Positions 41,241 through 49,571 of a stretch of DNA of 64,000 nt are shown piece after piece. The number at the start of each line of letters is the position of its first letter. Within the stretch, counting starts at the first letter, position 1. The notes under the pieces were generated by a model that was not told where the DNA came from, did no database searches, and saw nothing but the letters and a program-made list of their open reading frames with translations. Location of the stretch: contig JACWAE010000118.1 of the NCBI GenBank assembly GCA_014874385.1, positions 1 through 64,000 of the forward strand, given 5' to 3'. Both the position numbers and the translations under genes were made by a program. The stretch is from Dehalococcoidia bacterium (GTDB lineage: Bacteria > Chloroflexota > Dehalococcoidia > SZUA-161).

Positions 41241-42350
41241 CTACCTTAGTATTGTCCGACGCCCGTTGTACCTTTCAGTATCATACTGCGTCTTCACATC
41301 AACCAACCTCAGCTTTCCACTCACCTCTTTGAGCAGGACAGCGGTGATCTCACCGTTTCTGTAGCTGACCATCTTACCGAAATCCTTCTTCACCACCAAA
41401 TCAACAGCAGCGATGCCGAAATACCTGCCCATCCTTCTGTCATAAGCGCAAGGAGAGCCGCCACGCTGCAAGTGGCTCAACACAATACTCCGCGTTTCCA
41501 GCTTGGTAGCATCCTGGATTTCGTTAGCCAGAACCTCGCCGATTCCCCCCAGAATCTCATGGCCAAAGCTGTCCCCGCCTTTTCGGGTCACAAACTGAGT
41601 GCCACCCGCTGGCTTCGCCCCCTCAGCTATTACGATAATGTCATACCTGTTGCCCTTTATTTTACCCTCCAGGACCAACTCATTGACCTTCTCAATAGAA
41701 AAATCGTATTCAGGGATCAGTATAATAAATGCTCCGCTGGATTCTCCACCCTCCAAAGCCAGCCAGCCCGCATGCCTCCCCATTGTTTCCACCACAAATA
41801 TCCTTTTATGAGAGCCAGCAGTGGTCCTCAGCCTGTCAACTTCCTCTGTGATGACATTGAGAGCCGTCTCAAATCCCAGGGTGTAATCTGTACCGGGAAG
41901 GTCCTTGTCAATTGTCTTGGGAATGCCTACGACATTCACCCCCTCCTGAGATAGCTTATAAGCCACCCCCAAAGTATCCTCCCCCCCGAGGGCTATCACG
42001 ACCTTCAAATCGAGCTTATCTACATTGCTTAATACTGTCTTCGAGCGATCATTCTTAGGGTCATAAGGATTTGTCCGCGAAGTCCCCAGCATGGTGCCAC
42101 CATATCTGTCCCAGGTCCTCACCAGTTCCTGATCCAGCGGCACAGTATACTCTTTTAAACTATCCGGGTTTGTAGGATCGGCATAAACCAGCCCCTTCCA
42201 CCCATCTCGAATCCCCAACACTTCATACTGGACACCCCTCTCCCGCTGCAGTCGGTCATCCAGAGCAGTCTTGACAACCCATTTAATAGCAGGGTTCAGC
42301 CCGGCGCAGTCTCCGCCACCGGTGAGAATGCCTATCCTACATTTCTTCAT
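41241..42350 (-). CDS. 6-phosphofructokinase, probably pyrophosphate-dependent
   Basis: 369 aa. GILTGGGDCAGLNPAI starts the phosphoryl-donor site. Two specificity positions decide the donor: ATP enzymes read GGDG and PGTIDND, while this one reads GGEDT (Asp125) and PKTIDKD (Lys145), the residues of pyrophosphate-dependent enzymes. MGRHAGWLALEGG and LSHLQRGGSPCAYDR bind fructose 6-phosphate. With PPDK nearby making or using pyrophosphate, a reversible PPi-linked glycolytic step is likely. Prediction only; mixed-donor enzymes exist. Confidence 0.85.
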   Translation of the reverse strand: MKKCRIGILTGGGDCAGLNPAIKWVVKTALDDRLQRERGVQYEVLGIRDGWKGLVYADPTNPDSLKEYTVPLDQELVRTWDRYGGTMLGTSRTNPYDPKNDRSKTVLSNVDKLDLKVVIALGGEDTLGVAYKLSQEGVNVVGIPKTIDKDLPGTDYTLGFETALNVITEEVDRLRTTAGSHKRIFVVETMGRHAGWLALEGGESSGAFIILIPEYDFSIEKVNELVLEGKIKGNRYDIIVIAEGAKPAGGTQFVTRKGGDSFGHEILGGIGEVLANEIQDATKLETRSIVLSHLQRGGSPCAYDRRMGRYFGIAAVDLVVKKDFGKMVSYRNGEITAVLLKEVSGKLRLVDVKTQYDTERYNGRRTILR

Positions 42351-42518
42351 AAAACCTATCTCATCCTCACTTTACCTGTCTTTAATTAATAATACTCTTT
42401 CAACATTAACATACATAACGCAAGATGTACAATAGTCATTTTGGCCATTCATGAAGGGGAGAAATGGTACTAGCAACTTTATAAACTTTAGTATGGGAAG
42501 CTCCTGTGCTTGTGAAGC

Positions 42519-42547
42519 TTGACAAAGTCCTGAAAAAGTGTTATATT
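42519..42547 (+). promoter_or_regulatory. Promoter of ncRNA copy 1
   Basis: TTGACA (42519), 17 bp, TATATT (42542). The same arrangement with TACATT precedes copy 2, and the spacers are alike (AAGTCCTGAAAAAGTGT against AAGGGCTAAAAGGGTGT). Start predicted near 42554. Bases 42351-42518 hold nothing else I can support. Confidence 0.8.
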
Positions 42548-42553
42548 AAATCT

Positions 42554-42677
42554 AATCTCGGGTGGGCGAACCAGTTAGAGAAGACCAAATCCGCAAGAGG
42601 AAACGAGTAGGAAACCAAAGGGACCGGGAGGGCGGAAAAGGTCGAGGAAGCTGGGGAGGTCACCCGAGATTTTTTAT
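42554..42677 (+). ncRNA. Novel structured ncRNA, copy 1
   Basis: About 123 nt with four nested helices: P1 CTCGGGTG/CACCCGAG (42557-42564, 42661-42668), P2 CCAGTT/AGCTGG, P3 GACC/GGTC, a symmetric AAA/AAA loop, P4 TCCGC/GCGGA. A purine-rich apical loop of about 37 nt holds GGA several times. P1 is followed by a T-run, so the terminal helix doubles as terminator. The T-run contains the stop codon of the convergent gene at 42674. Differences from copy 2 fall in loops or keep pairing. It matches none of the RNAs I know (6S, SRP, tmRNA, RNase P, common riboswitches). Confidence 0.8.
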
Positions 42678-44113
42678 GTGCCTGGCTCGGTGCCGGGCTT
42701 TTCCTCGCTCATCAGCGCTACAAAAGGCAAGTTGCGGTACTCCTCTTGATAGTCTAGCCCGTAACCCACCAGGAACTCATCGGGGACCTCGAATCCCACA
42801 TAGGTCAAGGGGGCTTCAGCCAGCCGACGTACCTTCTTATCGAGCAGGGTACAAACCGTCAAGCTGGCTGGCTTATGTTCCCTTAGATGGCCAATGACGA
42901 AGCTCAATGTCATTCCGGTATCTACAATATCCTCCACCAGTAGAACATGGCGGCCCTCCAGACTCAGATCGACGTCTTTGGTGACATGCACTGCCCTACC
43001 GCTCTCAGCCCCATAGTAGGAAATAGCCATGAAATCCACATCCGCAGGAACCGTGAGGTATCGCATCAGGTCCGCCATAAAGCAGAATACCCCCCGCAGT
43101 ACACCTACCAATACCGGGTGACGTCCTTCGTAGTCACGGGATATCTCTTTGGCAAGCTGCCGCACCCTTCTCTGTATCTGTGCGGCGCTGAAGAATACCC
43201 GCCCTACACCGCGCGTCTTCGTCCCTGCCAGAGGGCCATGTCCATATTTGGCAATCAGACGGTCATAGTCTCGACGTGCCAGAAGCTTGATGTTCACTTC
43301 AGGATAGAGTTCCCGCATACGGCGAACCCTGCGGTTCTTCACCCTGGTAAGCCCCGGCTTCAGAGTAGTCATCTCGACATAAAGGTCCAAGACAGGCAGA
43401 TAAAAATCAGGGGTGAACATCTCGCTGCCCTTGCCATCGTCCCACCTTAGCTCGAATGAGCGGGGCTCATAGAGCCACTCGATCTGGTAGAAGTCGAGGA
43501 GATGGGCGAACTCCTCCTCACTGGGATGGGCAAAAGTGGTCGGCTTGAGTTGTGAAGCTAGAGAAGCATGATGAGGTACGACTCTGGCTTCTGATTCTAG
43601 TAGAGGTTTTTCAATCTCGGCAAAGCGACCTGACTCCAGGACGATACCGGCCAGATTTGCTGCGGTGGTGAGGAACATCTCCTCCCTTAAAGTGAACTCA
43701 CGGCTGGTGCGGCTGTAGGCACGCAGGGTTCCCACTACCTCTCCTTTTATTTTCAAAGCAACGCTCAGGATAGAGGAGATATGTTCCAGTTGCGCTAATT
43801 CGTGAAACTGTATCCTGGGGTCAGTGGCTACATCGTGGATTGCCACTGTTTTTCCATCTAAGACCTCGGAAAGACTTTTCTCCGATTCCAGAAAGCCCTT
43901 CCTGAGATAGCGTTCGCTGAGGCCATGCGAAGCTGCATGAACGAGTCTCTTCCTCTGTGCGTCCAGCAACATGATGGAACAACCCCGGACTCCCAGAGCC
44001 CGGGCTGTGGCCTTCACCAGTAAACGGAGCTTCTCACTGGCGGTAAGGCTTGAGTTAACCGCCTCTGCAATCTCACTCAAGGATTTATTGAAACCATGAG
44101 TCTGTTTGCTCAC
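42674..44113 (-). CDS. GAF - PD-(D/E)XK-like - hypoxanthine phosphoribosyltransferase fusion
   Basis: 479 aa. Residues about 15-165 are a GAF domain (LVKATARALGVRGCSIMLLD, LFLTTAANLAGIVLESGRFAEI). About 205-295 resemble a PD-(D/E)XK nuclease fold (EWLYEPRSFELRW, TPDFYLPVLDLYVEMTT, VKNRRVRRMRELYP). About 315-475 are a hypoxanthine phosphoribosyltransferase with the PRPP loop VLLVEDIVDTGMTLS and the base hood GFEVPDEFLVGYGLDY. The last domain salvages hypoxanthine or guanine; the first would sense a small molecule. Whether the nuclease-like domain cuts DNA is doubtful because the lysine of E-x-K is not obvious. Confidence 0.8.
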   Translation of the reverse strand: MSKQTHGFNKSLSEIAEAVNSSLTASEKLRLLVKATARALGVRGCSIMLLDAQRKRLVHAASHGLSERYLRKGFLESEKSLSEVLDGKTVAIHDVATDPRIQFHELAQLEHISSILSVALKIKGEVVGTLRAYSRTSREFTLREEMFLTTAANLAGIVLESGRFAEIEKPLLESEARVVPHHASLASQLKPTTFAHPSEEEFAHLLDFYQIEWLYEPRSFELRWDDGKGSEMFTPDFYLPVLDLYVEMTTLKPGLTRVKNRRVRRMRELYPEVNIKLLARRDYDRLIAKYGHGPLAGTKTRGVGRVFFSAAQIQRRVRQLAKEISRDYEGRHPVLVGVLRGVFCFMADLMRYLTVPADVDFMAISYYGAESGRAVHVTKDVDLSLEGRHVLLVEDIVDTGMTLSFVIGHLREHKPASLTVCTLLDKKVRRLAEAPLTYVGFEVPDEFLVGYGLDYQEEYRNLPFVALMSEEKPGTEPGT

Positions 44114-44332
44114 CGCAACTTCCTTTCGCTGGCCGGGCGATAATCATCCTTGCTACGTCTCAGGCAGATTATTGGTGCCATTATAGGTGAAGGAAAGGTG
44201 TCAAGCAACCTTCTGTAATGAAAAAACATGGTAGTTTAGGAAGCAGACGAAAAGATTACACGTACAGGGAATATAAATACAAGCGTCATTGCTGCCAGTA
44301 GATGTCAGAATCACAAAGCAGCGATGGAGTCC

Positions 44333-44551
44333 CTAACCCACAGCCTCCCTTAGCTTCTTGATGAAATCGCGATGTTTCTGCTCATCACCAATTATCTGCT
44401 GCTTGAGCGTTCTCCAGGTAACGGGGCAATCTTTGTACTCAACCCCAACAATCTTATGAATCGCCTGGTCGATTTCTTTCCTGTTGCCAGGAGTCACCTC
44501 AACACCGGCCTCAGCCAGAATATCTTTCAAATGGCGGAAATAGCAAGACAT
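44333..44551 (-). CDS. Small conserved-looking helical protein, 72 aa
   Basis: MSCYFRHLKDILAEAGVEV, an EIDQAIHKIVGVEYKDCPVTWRTLK core and a QKHRDFIKKLREA end. All-helical, no metal site; two cysteines. It resembles short uncharacterised proteins common in anaerobes, but I cannot name one. It is the first gene downstream of ncRNA copy 2 on the same strand, about 45 bases after that RNA's terminator. The 44114-44332 stretch holds nothing visible. Confidence 0.6.
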   Translation of the reverse strand: MSCYFRHLKDILAEAGVEVTPGNRKEIDQAIHKIVGVEYKDCPVTWRTLKQQIIGDEQKHRDFIKKLREAVG

Positions 44552-44594
44552 CGAATGTTAACCTCTAGAGGAAAATTTGAGGCGCTGAAGACAT

Positions 44595-44717
44595 AAAAAA
44601 ACCTCGGGTGATCTCCCCAGCTTCCTCGACCTTTTCCGCTTCCTGGTCCCTTTGGTTTCCTACTCGTTTCCTTTTGCGGATTTAGTCTTCTCTAACTGGT
44701 TCGCCCACCCGAGGACA
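44595..44717 (-). ncRNA. Novel structured ncRNA, copy 2 (inverted)
   Basis: Near-identical to copy 1 on the opposite strand: a handful of substitutions and one single-base indel over about 113 bases. P1 (44706-44713 with 44603-44610), P2 and P4 are unchanged. In P3 GACC becomes GACT, which still pairs with GGTC through a G-U pair. The other changes are in the apical loop or the P1-P2 internal loop. A T-run of seven follows P1. Preservation of helices, promoter and terminator argues for a functional RNA gene rather than a random repeat. Confidence 0.8.
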
Positions 44718-44723
44718 TTATTT

Positions 44724-44752
44724 AATGTAACACCCTTTTAGCCCTTTGTCAA
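44724..44752 (-). promoter_or_regulatory. Promoter of ncRNA copy 2
   Basis: Read on the minus strand: TTGACA (44752-44747), 17 bp, TACATT (44729-44724). Start predicted near 44717. It lies back-to-back with the kdp regulatory region. Confidence 0.8.
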
Positions 44753-44783
44753 TATTATGGGTAGAGCATCGTATACAGCTTAA

Positions 44784-44848
44784 TTGACACTTTCTTGACC
44801 GCCTACCCTATTTTCTTGACATCTTTTTGACCTCTATATCGCTATAAT
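44784..44848 (+). promoter_or_regulatory. Phased TTGAC array and kdp promoter
   Basis: TTGACA at 44784, TTGACC at 44795, TTGACA at 44816 and TTGACC at 44827 are spaced 11, 21 and 11 bases, two direct-repeat pairs in helical phase. OmpR-family regulators such as KdpE bind such pairs. TATAAT follows at 44843, but no TTGACA lies at 16-18 bp from it, as expected for a promoter that needs an activator. Confidence 0.65.
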
Positions 44849-44870
44849 GCGGCCAAGTGGTACTTATCAT

Positions 44871-44963
44871 ATGAATGACCTGATATTTCTAACGATAACT
44901 GTATTGTTTTTCCTGGCAAGCCTGGGGCTGATATGGGTCTGTCAGCGCTTAATGAGGCCATAA
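44871..44963 (+). CDS. 30-aa single-span membrane peptide before kdpF
   Basis: Below the track's size limit. ATG start; product MNDLIFLTITVLFFLASLGL then IWVCQRLMRP: one hydrophobic helix and a short basic end. Its stop (TAA) directly precedes the kdpF ATG (TAAATG). Similar short membrane peptides precede kdpF in other bacteria, but this one has no assigned role. It may be a second KdpF-like stabilising subunit. Confidence 0.6.
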   Translation: MNDLIFLTITVLFFLASLGLIWVCQRLMRP

Positions 44964-45056
44964 ATGCATATCCTTTACATTATTTCAGGTGTGCTTTCCC
45001 TGGGTTTGTTGGTGTACCTTATGCTGGCACTTTTGAAACCTGATTGGTTGGAATGA
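44964..45056 (+). CDS. kdpF: KdpF, small subunit of potassium ATPase
   Basis: 30 aa, below the track limit. MHILYIISGVLSLGLLVYLM then [10 protein letters not shown]: one membrane helix ending in the typical ALLKP-x-W(F/L) signature. KdpF stabilises the KdpABC complex. Its stop overlaps the kdpA start as ATGA, which also fixes the kdpA start. Confidence 0.85.
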   Translation: MHILYIISGVLSLGLLVYLMLALLKPDWLE

Positions 45057-46789
45057 CGACCTTCGACTGGCTTCAACTCGGTCTGTACTTATTTGTCCTG
45101 CTGCTGCTCGTTAAGCCGCTGGGTTCCTACATGGCGCGTGTCTATAAGGGTGAACGCACGTTCCTTTCCCCCGTGGTTCGACCTGTCGAGCGCCTCCTCT
45201 ATCACATCGCAGGCTTGCACGGCGACGAAGAGATGGACTGGAAGACGTACGCCGTTGCCATGTTGTTCTTCAATCTGGTGGGATTGCTACTCCTGTATGC
45301 TCTGCAGCGTTTTCAGTCCTCACTGCCGCTCAATCCCCAGAATTTAGGAGCAGTTCGCCCCGATACGGCTTTCGATGCTGCGGTCAGCTTTGCTACCAAC
45401 ACGAACTGGCAGAGCTACAGCGGAGAGACCACCATGAGCTATCTGATCCAAATGCTTGGGTTTACTGTACAGAACTTTCTGTCAGCGGCTACAGGCATGG
45501 CGATACTGGTTGCTCTGGTACGCGGCTTTGTGAGGCATTCTGGCAATACCATAGGCAATTTCTGGACTGACATGACTCGAACCATCCTCTATATCTTATT
45601 ACCCCTGGCTTTTGTACTGGCACTGGCTCTGGTATCACAGGGTGTAGTTCAGACGTTTCACAGCGCTCAGCAAGTGTCGCTCTTACAATCAACACAGGAC
45701 GCAGGTAATCAAACTATAAACCAGCAGACCCTGGCACTCGGGCCGGCGGCTTCCCAGGTTGCTATCAAGCAGCTTGGAACGAATGGCGGCGGTTTCTTCA
45801 ATGTTAATTCGTCACATCCCTTCGAAAACCCCACGCCTTTTTCCGACTTCCTGGAGATGCTGGCAATTCTGCTCATCCCCGCGTCGCTGTGCTATACCTT
45901 CGGCAAGATGGTAGGGGACACGCGCAAGGGCTGGGCTATACTTGCCGCCATGACTATCATCTTCGTGGCGCTGTTGTCCGTAACCGTATGGGCGGAGCAG
46001 AGCGGTAACTCCGCTGTAACCAGCCTCGGCGTTGACCAAACGGCCAGCAATCTTCAGTCCGGTGGCAACATGGAGGGCAAAGAGGTGCGCTTCGGCGTCG
46101 CTAACTCAGCTTTATGGGCCACCGCTACGACCTCTGCTTCAAACGGCTCGGTGAATTCCATGCACGACTCATTTACGCCGCTTGGCGGCTTAGTGCCGAT
46201 GTGGCTCATCCAGCTAGGAGAGGTGGTGTATGGTGGGGTCGGCTCAGGTCTATACGGCATGCTGGCCTTCGTGATAATTGCGGTCTTCGTGGCCGGGCTC
46301 ATGATAGGACGTACTCCTGAATACCTGGGTAAGAAGATTGAATCATACGAAATGAAGATGGCTTCGCTAATGGTGCTGCTCCCGGTACTGGTCGTGCTCC
46401 TGGGAACAGCAATCTCTGTGATAGTACCTGCTGGTAAAGCGGCGGCGTATAACCCCGGCGCACACGGCTTCAGTGAGATACTGTACGCCTTCTCTTCGGC
46501 GGGCAATAATAACGGCAGCGCCTTCGCCGGTATCGCTGCTAATACATCATACTACAATATCATGCTTGGTTTCGCCATGCTCCTGGGTCGCTACTGGCTG
46601 GCCATTCCCGCGCTGGCCATAGCCGGTTCGTTGGTGCGTAAAAAGAGTGTGCCTGTAAGCTCCGGCACACTCCCCACACATACGCCGCTATTCATTGGCT
46701 GGCTCATAGCGGTAGTCATTATTGTGGGTGCTCTCAGCTTCTTACCTGCCCTTTCTCTCGGACCTTTAGTAGAACATCTGATGAGGTAA
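45053..46789 (+). CDS. kdpA: Potassium-binding subunit KdpA
   Basis: 578 aa from ATG 45053 ([13 protein letters not shown]), overlapping the kdpF stop; the track adds three codons. About ten membrane segments. Selectivity-filter loops are visible: [52 protein letters not shown], and [13 protein letters not shown]. KdpA is the channel-like subunit of the high-affinity K+ pump. Confidence 0.95.
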   Translation: MTTFDWLQLGLYLFVLLLLVKPLGSYMARVYKGERTFLSPVVRPVERLLYHIAGLHGDEEMDWKTYAVAMLFFNLVGLLLLYALQRFQSSLPLNPQNLGAVRPDTAFDAAVSFATNTNWQSYSGETTMSYLIQMLGFTVQNFLSAATGMAILVALVRGFVRHSGNTIGNFWTDMTRTILYILLPLAFVLALALVSQGVVQTFHSAQQVSLLQSTQDAGNQTINQQTLALGPAASQVAIKQLGTNGGGFFNVNSSHPFENPTPFSDFLEMLAILLIPASLCYTFGKMVGDTRKGWAILAAMTIIFVALLSVTVWAEQSGNSAVTSLGVDQTASNLQSGGNMEGKEVRFGVANSALWATATTSASNGSVNSMHDSFTPLGGLVPMWLIQLGEVVYGGVGSGLYGMLAFVIIAVFVAGLMIGRTPEYLGKKIESYEMKMASLMVLLPVLVVLLGTAISVIVPAGKAAAYNPGAHGFSEILYAFSSAGNNNGSAFAGIAANTSYYNIMLGFAMLLGRYWLAIPALAIAGSLVRKKSVPVSSGTLPTHTPLFIGWLIAVVIIVGALSFLPALSLGPLVEHLMR

Positions 46790-46794
46790 CAGAA

Positions 46795-48921
46795 GTGACA
46801 CAGGACCCGCAGCTATCAGGCACTGGACCGACCGAAGGCGTGGCGACTACCTATCCCAGAAAGCAACCACGCCTGGGAGTGAAGGTCTACCGTCAGGCGA
46901 TTATCTACGCTTTCCTTAAACTCAATCCACGCTGGATGGTGCGCAACCCCGTCATGTTTGTGGTGGAAGTGGGCAGTATACTGACAACTGCTCTGTGGGT
47001 GCAAGCACTTCTGGGACATGGTGAAGCAAAAGCCAGTTTCATTGGCGCCATTACTTTGTGGTTGTGGCTCACTGTGCTCTTTGCCAATTTCTCCGAGGCC
47101 CTGGCCGAGAGTCGGGGTAAAGCGCAAGCGGCCGCCCTGCGTCGAGCCCGGCAAGAGACTCAGGCCAAGAAACTCAGTCATCCTAAATACGGGGCTGAAT
47201 ATGACCTGGTTCCGTCTAGCGCCTTGAAGCAGGATGATATGTTCTTTGTGGAGGCTGGTGATATTATTCCGGCTGATGGCGAGGTGATTGATGGTATTGC
47301 CTCAGTGGATGAGAGCGCCATCACTGGCGAGAGCGCACCCGTTATTCGTGAATCTGGAGGAGACCGGAGCGCCGTCACCGGTGGGACACGTGTGCTATCG
47401 GATTGGTTGATAGTGCGAGTAACGGCTAGCCCCGGCGAAGGGTTCCTTGACCGTATCATCGGTCTGGTAGAAGGAGCAAAGCGCCAGAAGACGCCTAACG
47501 AAATCGCTCTTAATACCCTGCTAGCAGCATTTACCATCGTCTTTCTCGTTGTCTGCATTACGTTGCTGCCCTATTCGCTATTCAGTGTTGAAGTGAACCA
47601 TCAGGGCACGCCTATTACTATTACTGTGCTGGTGGCGTTGCTGGTCTGCCTTATTCCAACTACTATTGGCGGGCTATTGCCAGCCATTGGCATTGCGGGA
47701 ATGGACCGCTTTATCCGACGCAACATCATTGCATTATCCGGCCGTGCGGTAGAAGCTGCTGGGGATGTAGATGTACTATTGCTGGACAAGACAGGCACTA
47801 TCACTCTGGGCAATCGCCAGGCAGTAGAGTTCATCCCTATGGGCAAGGTGAACGAGCGGGAGCTGGCAGAAGCGGCACAACTCGCTTCTCTGGCTGACGA
47901 GACGCCAGAGGGTCGCAGTATAGTTGTATTAGCCAAGGAAAAGTATGGGCTGCGGGGCAGCGCAGGTCGCGACGAACCACGCGGCATGCACTTTATCCCG
48001 TTTTCGGCACAGACGCGTATGAGCGGTGTAGACCTGGATGGACTGAGCATCCGCAAGGGCGCCTATGATGCCATCATGGCTTACATTCAACAGCAGGGCA
48101 AGTCGGTGCCGCCGGAACTGAAGGCTATAGTTGAGAGCATTTCTAAAGCAGGTGGCACGCCCCTAGTGGTAGCACGCAACGGTGAAGTACTGGGTGTGGT
48201 CCATCTCAAAGATATTGTCAAGGGTGGAATAAAAGAACGTTTTATCAAAATGCGAAAGATGGGTATCAAGACAGTGATGATTACCGGCGATAATCCGCTC
48301 ACAGCAACTGCCATTGCGGCTGAAGCGGGGGTGGACGACTTTCTGGCGGAGGCCACCCCTGAAACCAAACTCAAGCTGATACGCGAATACCAGGCCGGCG
48401 GACGGTTGGTAGCCATGACCGGCGATGGCACAAATGACGCTCCGGCGCTGGCGCAGGCCGATGTCGCCGTAGCCATGAACACCGGGACACAACCGGCGCG
48501 CGAAGCCGCTAACATGATTGACCTCGAGAGCAACCCAACCAAATTGATTGAAATAGTGGAGATAGGCAAACAACTGCTGATGACGCGCGGCGCTTTGACC
48601 ACGTTTAGCATCTCCAATGACGTGTCCAAATATTTCGTTATCATCCCTGCAGCATTTGCCAGTACTTACCCCGCACTGAGAGCCCTGAATTTCATGCACC
48701 TGTCTACGCCGGAAAGCGCTGTTATGTCAGCCGTGATATTCAATGCACTAATTATCATCGCGCTCATACCGCTGGCCCTGCGCGGTGTGCCCTACCGTCC
48801 GGTGGGAGCGGCAACACTGCTGCGTAACAACCTCCTAGTCTACGGGTTAGGAGGGTTAATCGTGCCATTTGGCGGCATCAAATTAATAGACATGATTCTG
48901 GTGGCTCTGAGGTTGGCATAG
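46795..48921 (+). CDS. kdpB: Potassium-transporting ATPase KdpB
   Basis: 708 aa from a GTG. P-type ATPase: actuator TGES in [12 protein letters not shown], phosphorylation loop [13 protein letters not shown], nucleotide-domain GTR(V/L) and KGAYDAI, hinge [22 protein letters not shown]. Membrane helices are as in the family. Drives K+ movement through KdpA. Confidence 0.95.
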   Translation: MTQDPQLSGTGPTEGVATTYPRKQPRLGVKVYRQAIIYAFLKLNPRWMVRNPVMFVVEVGSILTTALWVQALLGHGEAKASFIGAITLWLWLTVLFANFSEALAESRGKAQAAALRRARQETQAKKLSHPKYGAEYDLVPSSALKQDDMFFVEAGDIIPADGEVIDGIASVDESAITGESAPVIRESGGDRSAVTGGTRVLSDWLIVRVTASPGEGFLDRIIGLVEGAKRQKTPNEIALNTLLAAFTIVFLVVCITLLPYSLFSVEVNHQGTPITITVLVALLVCLIPTTIGGLLPAIGIAGMDRFIRRNIIALSGRAVEAAGDVDVLLLDKTGTITLGNRQAVEFIPMGKVNERELAEAAQLASLADETPEGRSIVVLAKEKYGLRGSAGRDEPRGMHFIPFSAQTRMSGVDLDGLSIRKGAYDAIMAYIQQQGKSVPPELKAIVESISKAGGTPLVVARNGEVLGVVHLKDIVKGGIKERFIKMRKMGIKTVMITGDNPLTATAIAAEAGVDDFLAEATPETKLKLIREYQAGGRLVAMTGDGTNDAPALAQADVAVAMNTGTQPAREAANMIDLESNPTKLIEIVEIGKQLLMTRGALTTFSISNDVSKYFVIIPAAFASTYPALRALNFMHLSTPESAVMSAVIFNALIIIALIPLALRGVPYRPVGAATLLRNNLLVYGLGGLIVPFGGIKLIDMILVALRLA

Positions 48922-48945
48922 TTCATAACATAGGAGGTAGGCTCT

Positions 48946-49518
48946 ATGCTGCGTCAGCTTCGAATCGCCATAATATTTCTGGCTCTGTTCACCGTGCTCA
49001 CAGGGATAATTTATCCTCTGGTCGTGACCGGCATTGCTCAAACCGCGTTTCCTCATCAGGCTAACGGCAGCCTGATTGTGAAAGATGGAAATTACACCGG
49101 CTCCGAGTTGATAGGTCAGCCGTTCAGTGACCCCAAATACTTCTGGGGCAGGCTCTCAGCGACGGCGCCTTTCCCGTACAATGCAGCAGCCTCCTCGGGC
49201 TCAAACTACGGGCCACTCAACCCTGCATTGACTGAGGAAATTCAAGCGCGGATAGATGCACTGAAAGCGGTCGATCCTACAAACGATCAACCAATCCCTG
49301 TGGACTTGGTGACCTCCTCAGCAAGTGGCCTCGACCCGGACATCAGCGTCGCGGCTGCTCTCTATCAAGTCCCTCGTGTGGCACGGTACCGCGGACTTAG
49401 TGAAGAACAAGTTTATGGCCTTGTAAATCGCTTCATTGAAGGCCGCCAGTTCGGCATCTTAGGCGAGCCGCGAGTAAACGTCTTGAAGCTTAATCTGGCG
49501 CTGGATGAACTGAAATAG
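48946..49518 (+). CDS. kdpC: KdpC subunit of potassium ATPase
   Basis: 190 aa. One N-terminal membrane helix ([21 protein letters not shown]), then an external domain with [34 protein letters not shown] and [16 protein letters not shown], the family signatures. KdpC promotes ATP binding by KdpB. RBS AGGAGGTAGG. Confidence 0.95.
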   Translation: MLRQLRIAIIFLALFTVLTGIIYPLVVTGIAQTAFPHQANGSLIVKDGNYTGSELIGQPFSDPKYFWGRLSATAPFPYNAAASSGSNYGPLNPALTEEIQARIDALKAVDPTNDQPIPVDLVTSSASGLDPDISVAAALYQVPRVARYRGLSEEQVYGLVNRFIEGRQFGILGEPRVNVLKLNLALDELK

Positions 49519-49571
49519 ACTTGCCCGTAACAGAGTATAATATGTGGCTGTGACTTGGAGAGGCAAATCAT

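Noticed and set aside
42557-42668. SRP RNA, 6S RNA or RNase P RNA as identity of the twin ncRNA
   Set aside because: The SRP apical motif, the large central bubble of 6S and the RNase P core sequences are all missing, and the length does not fit the last two.
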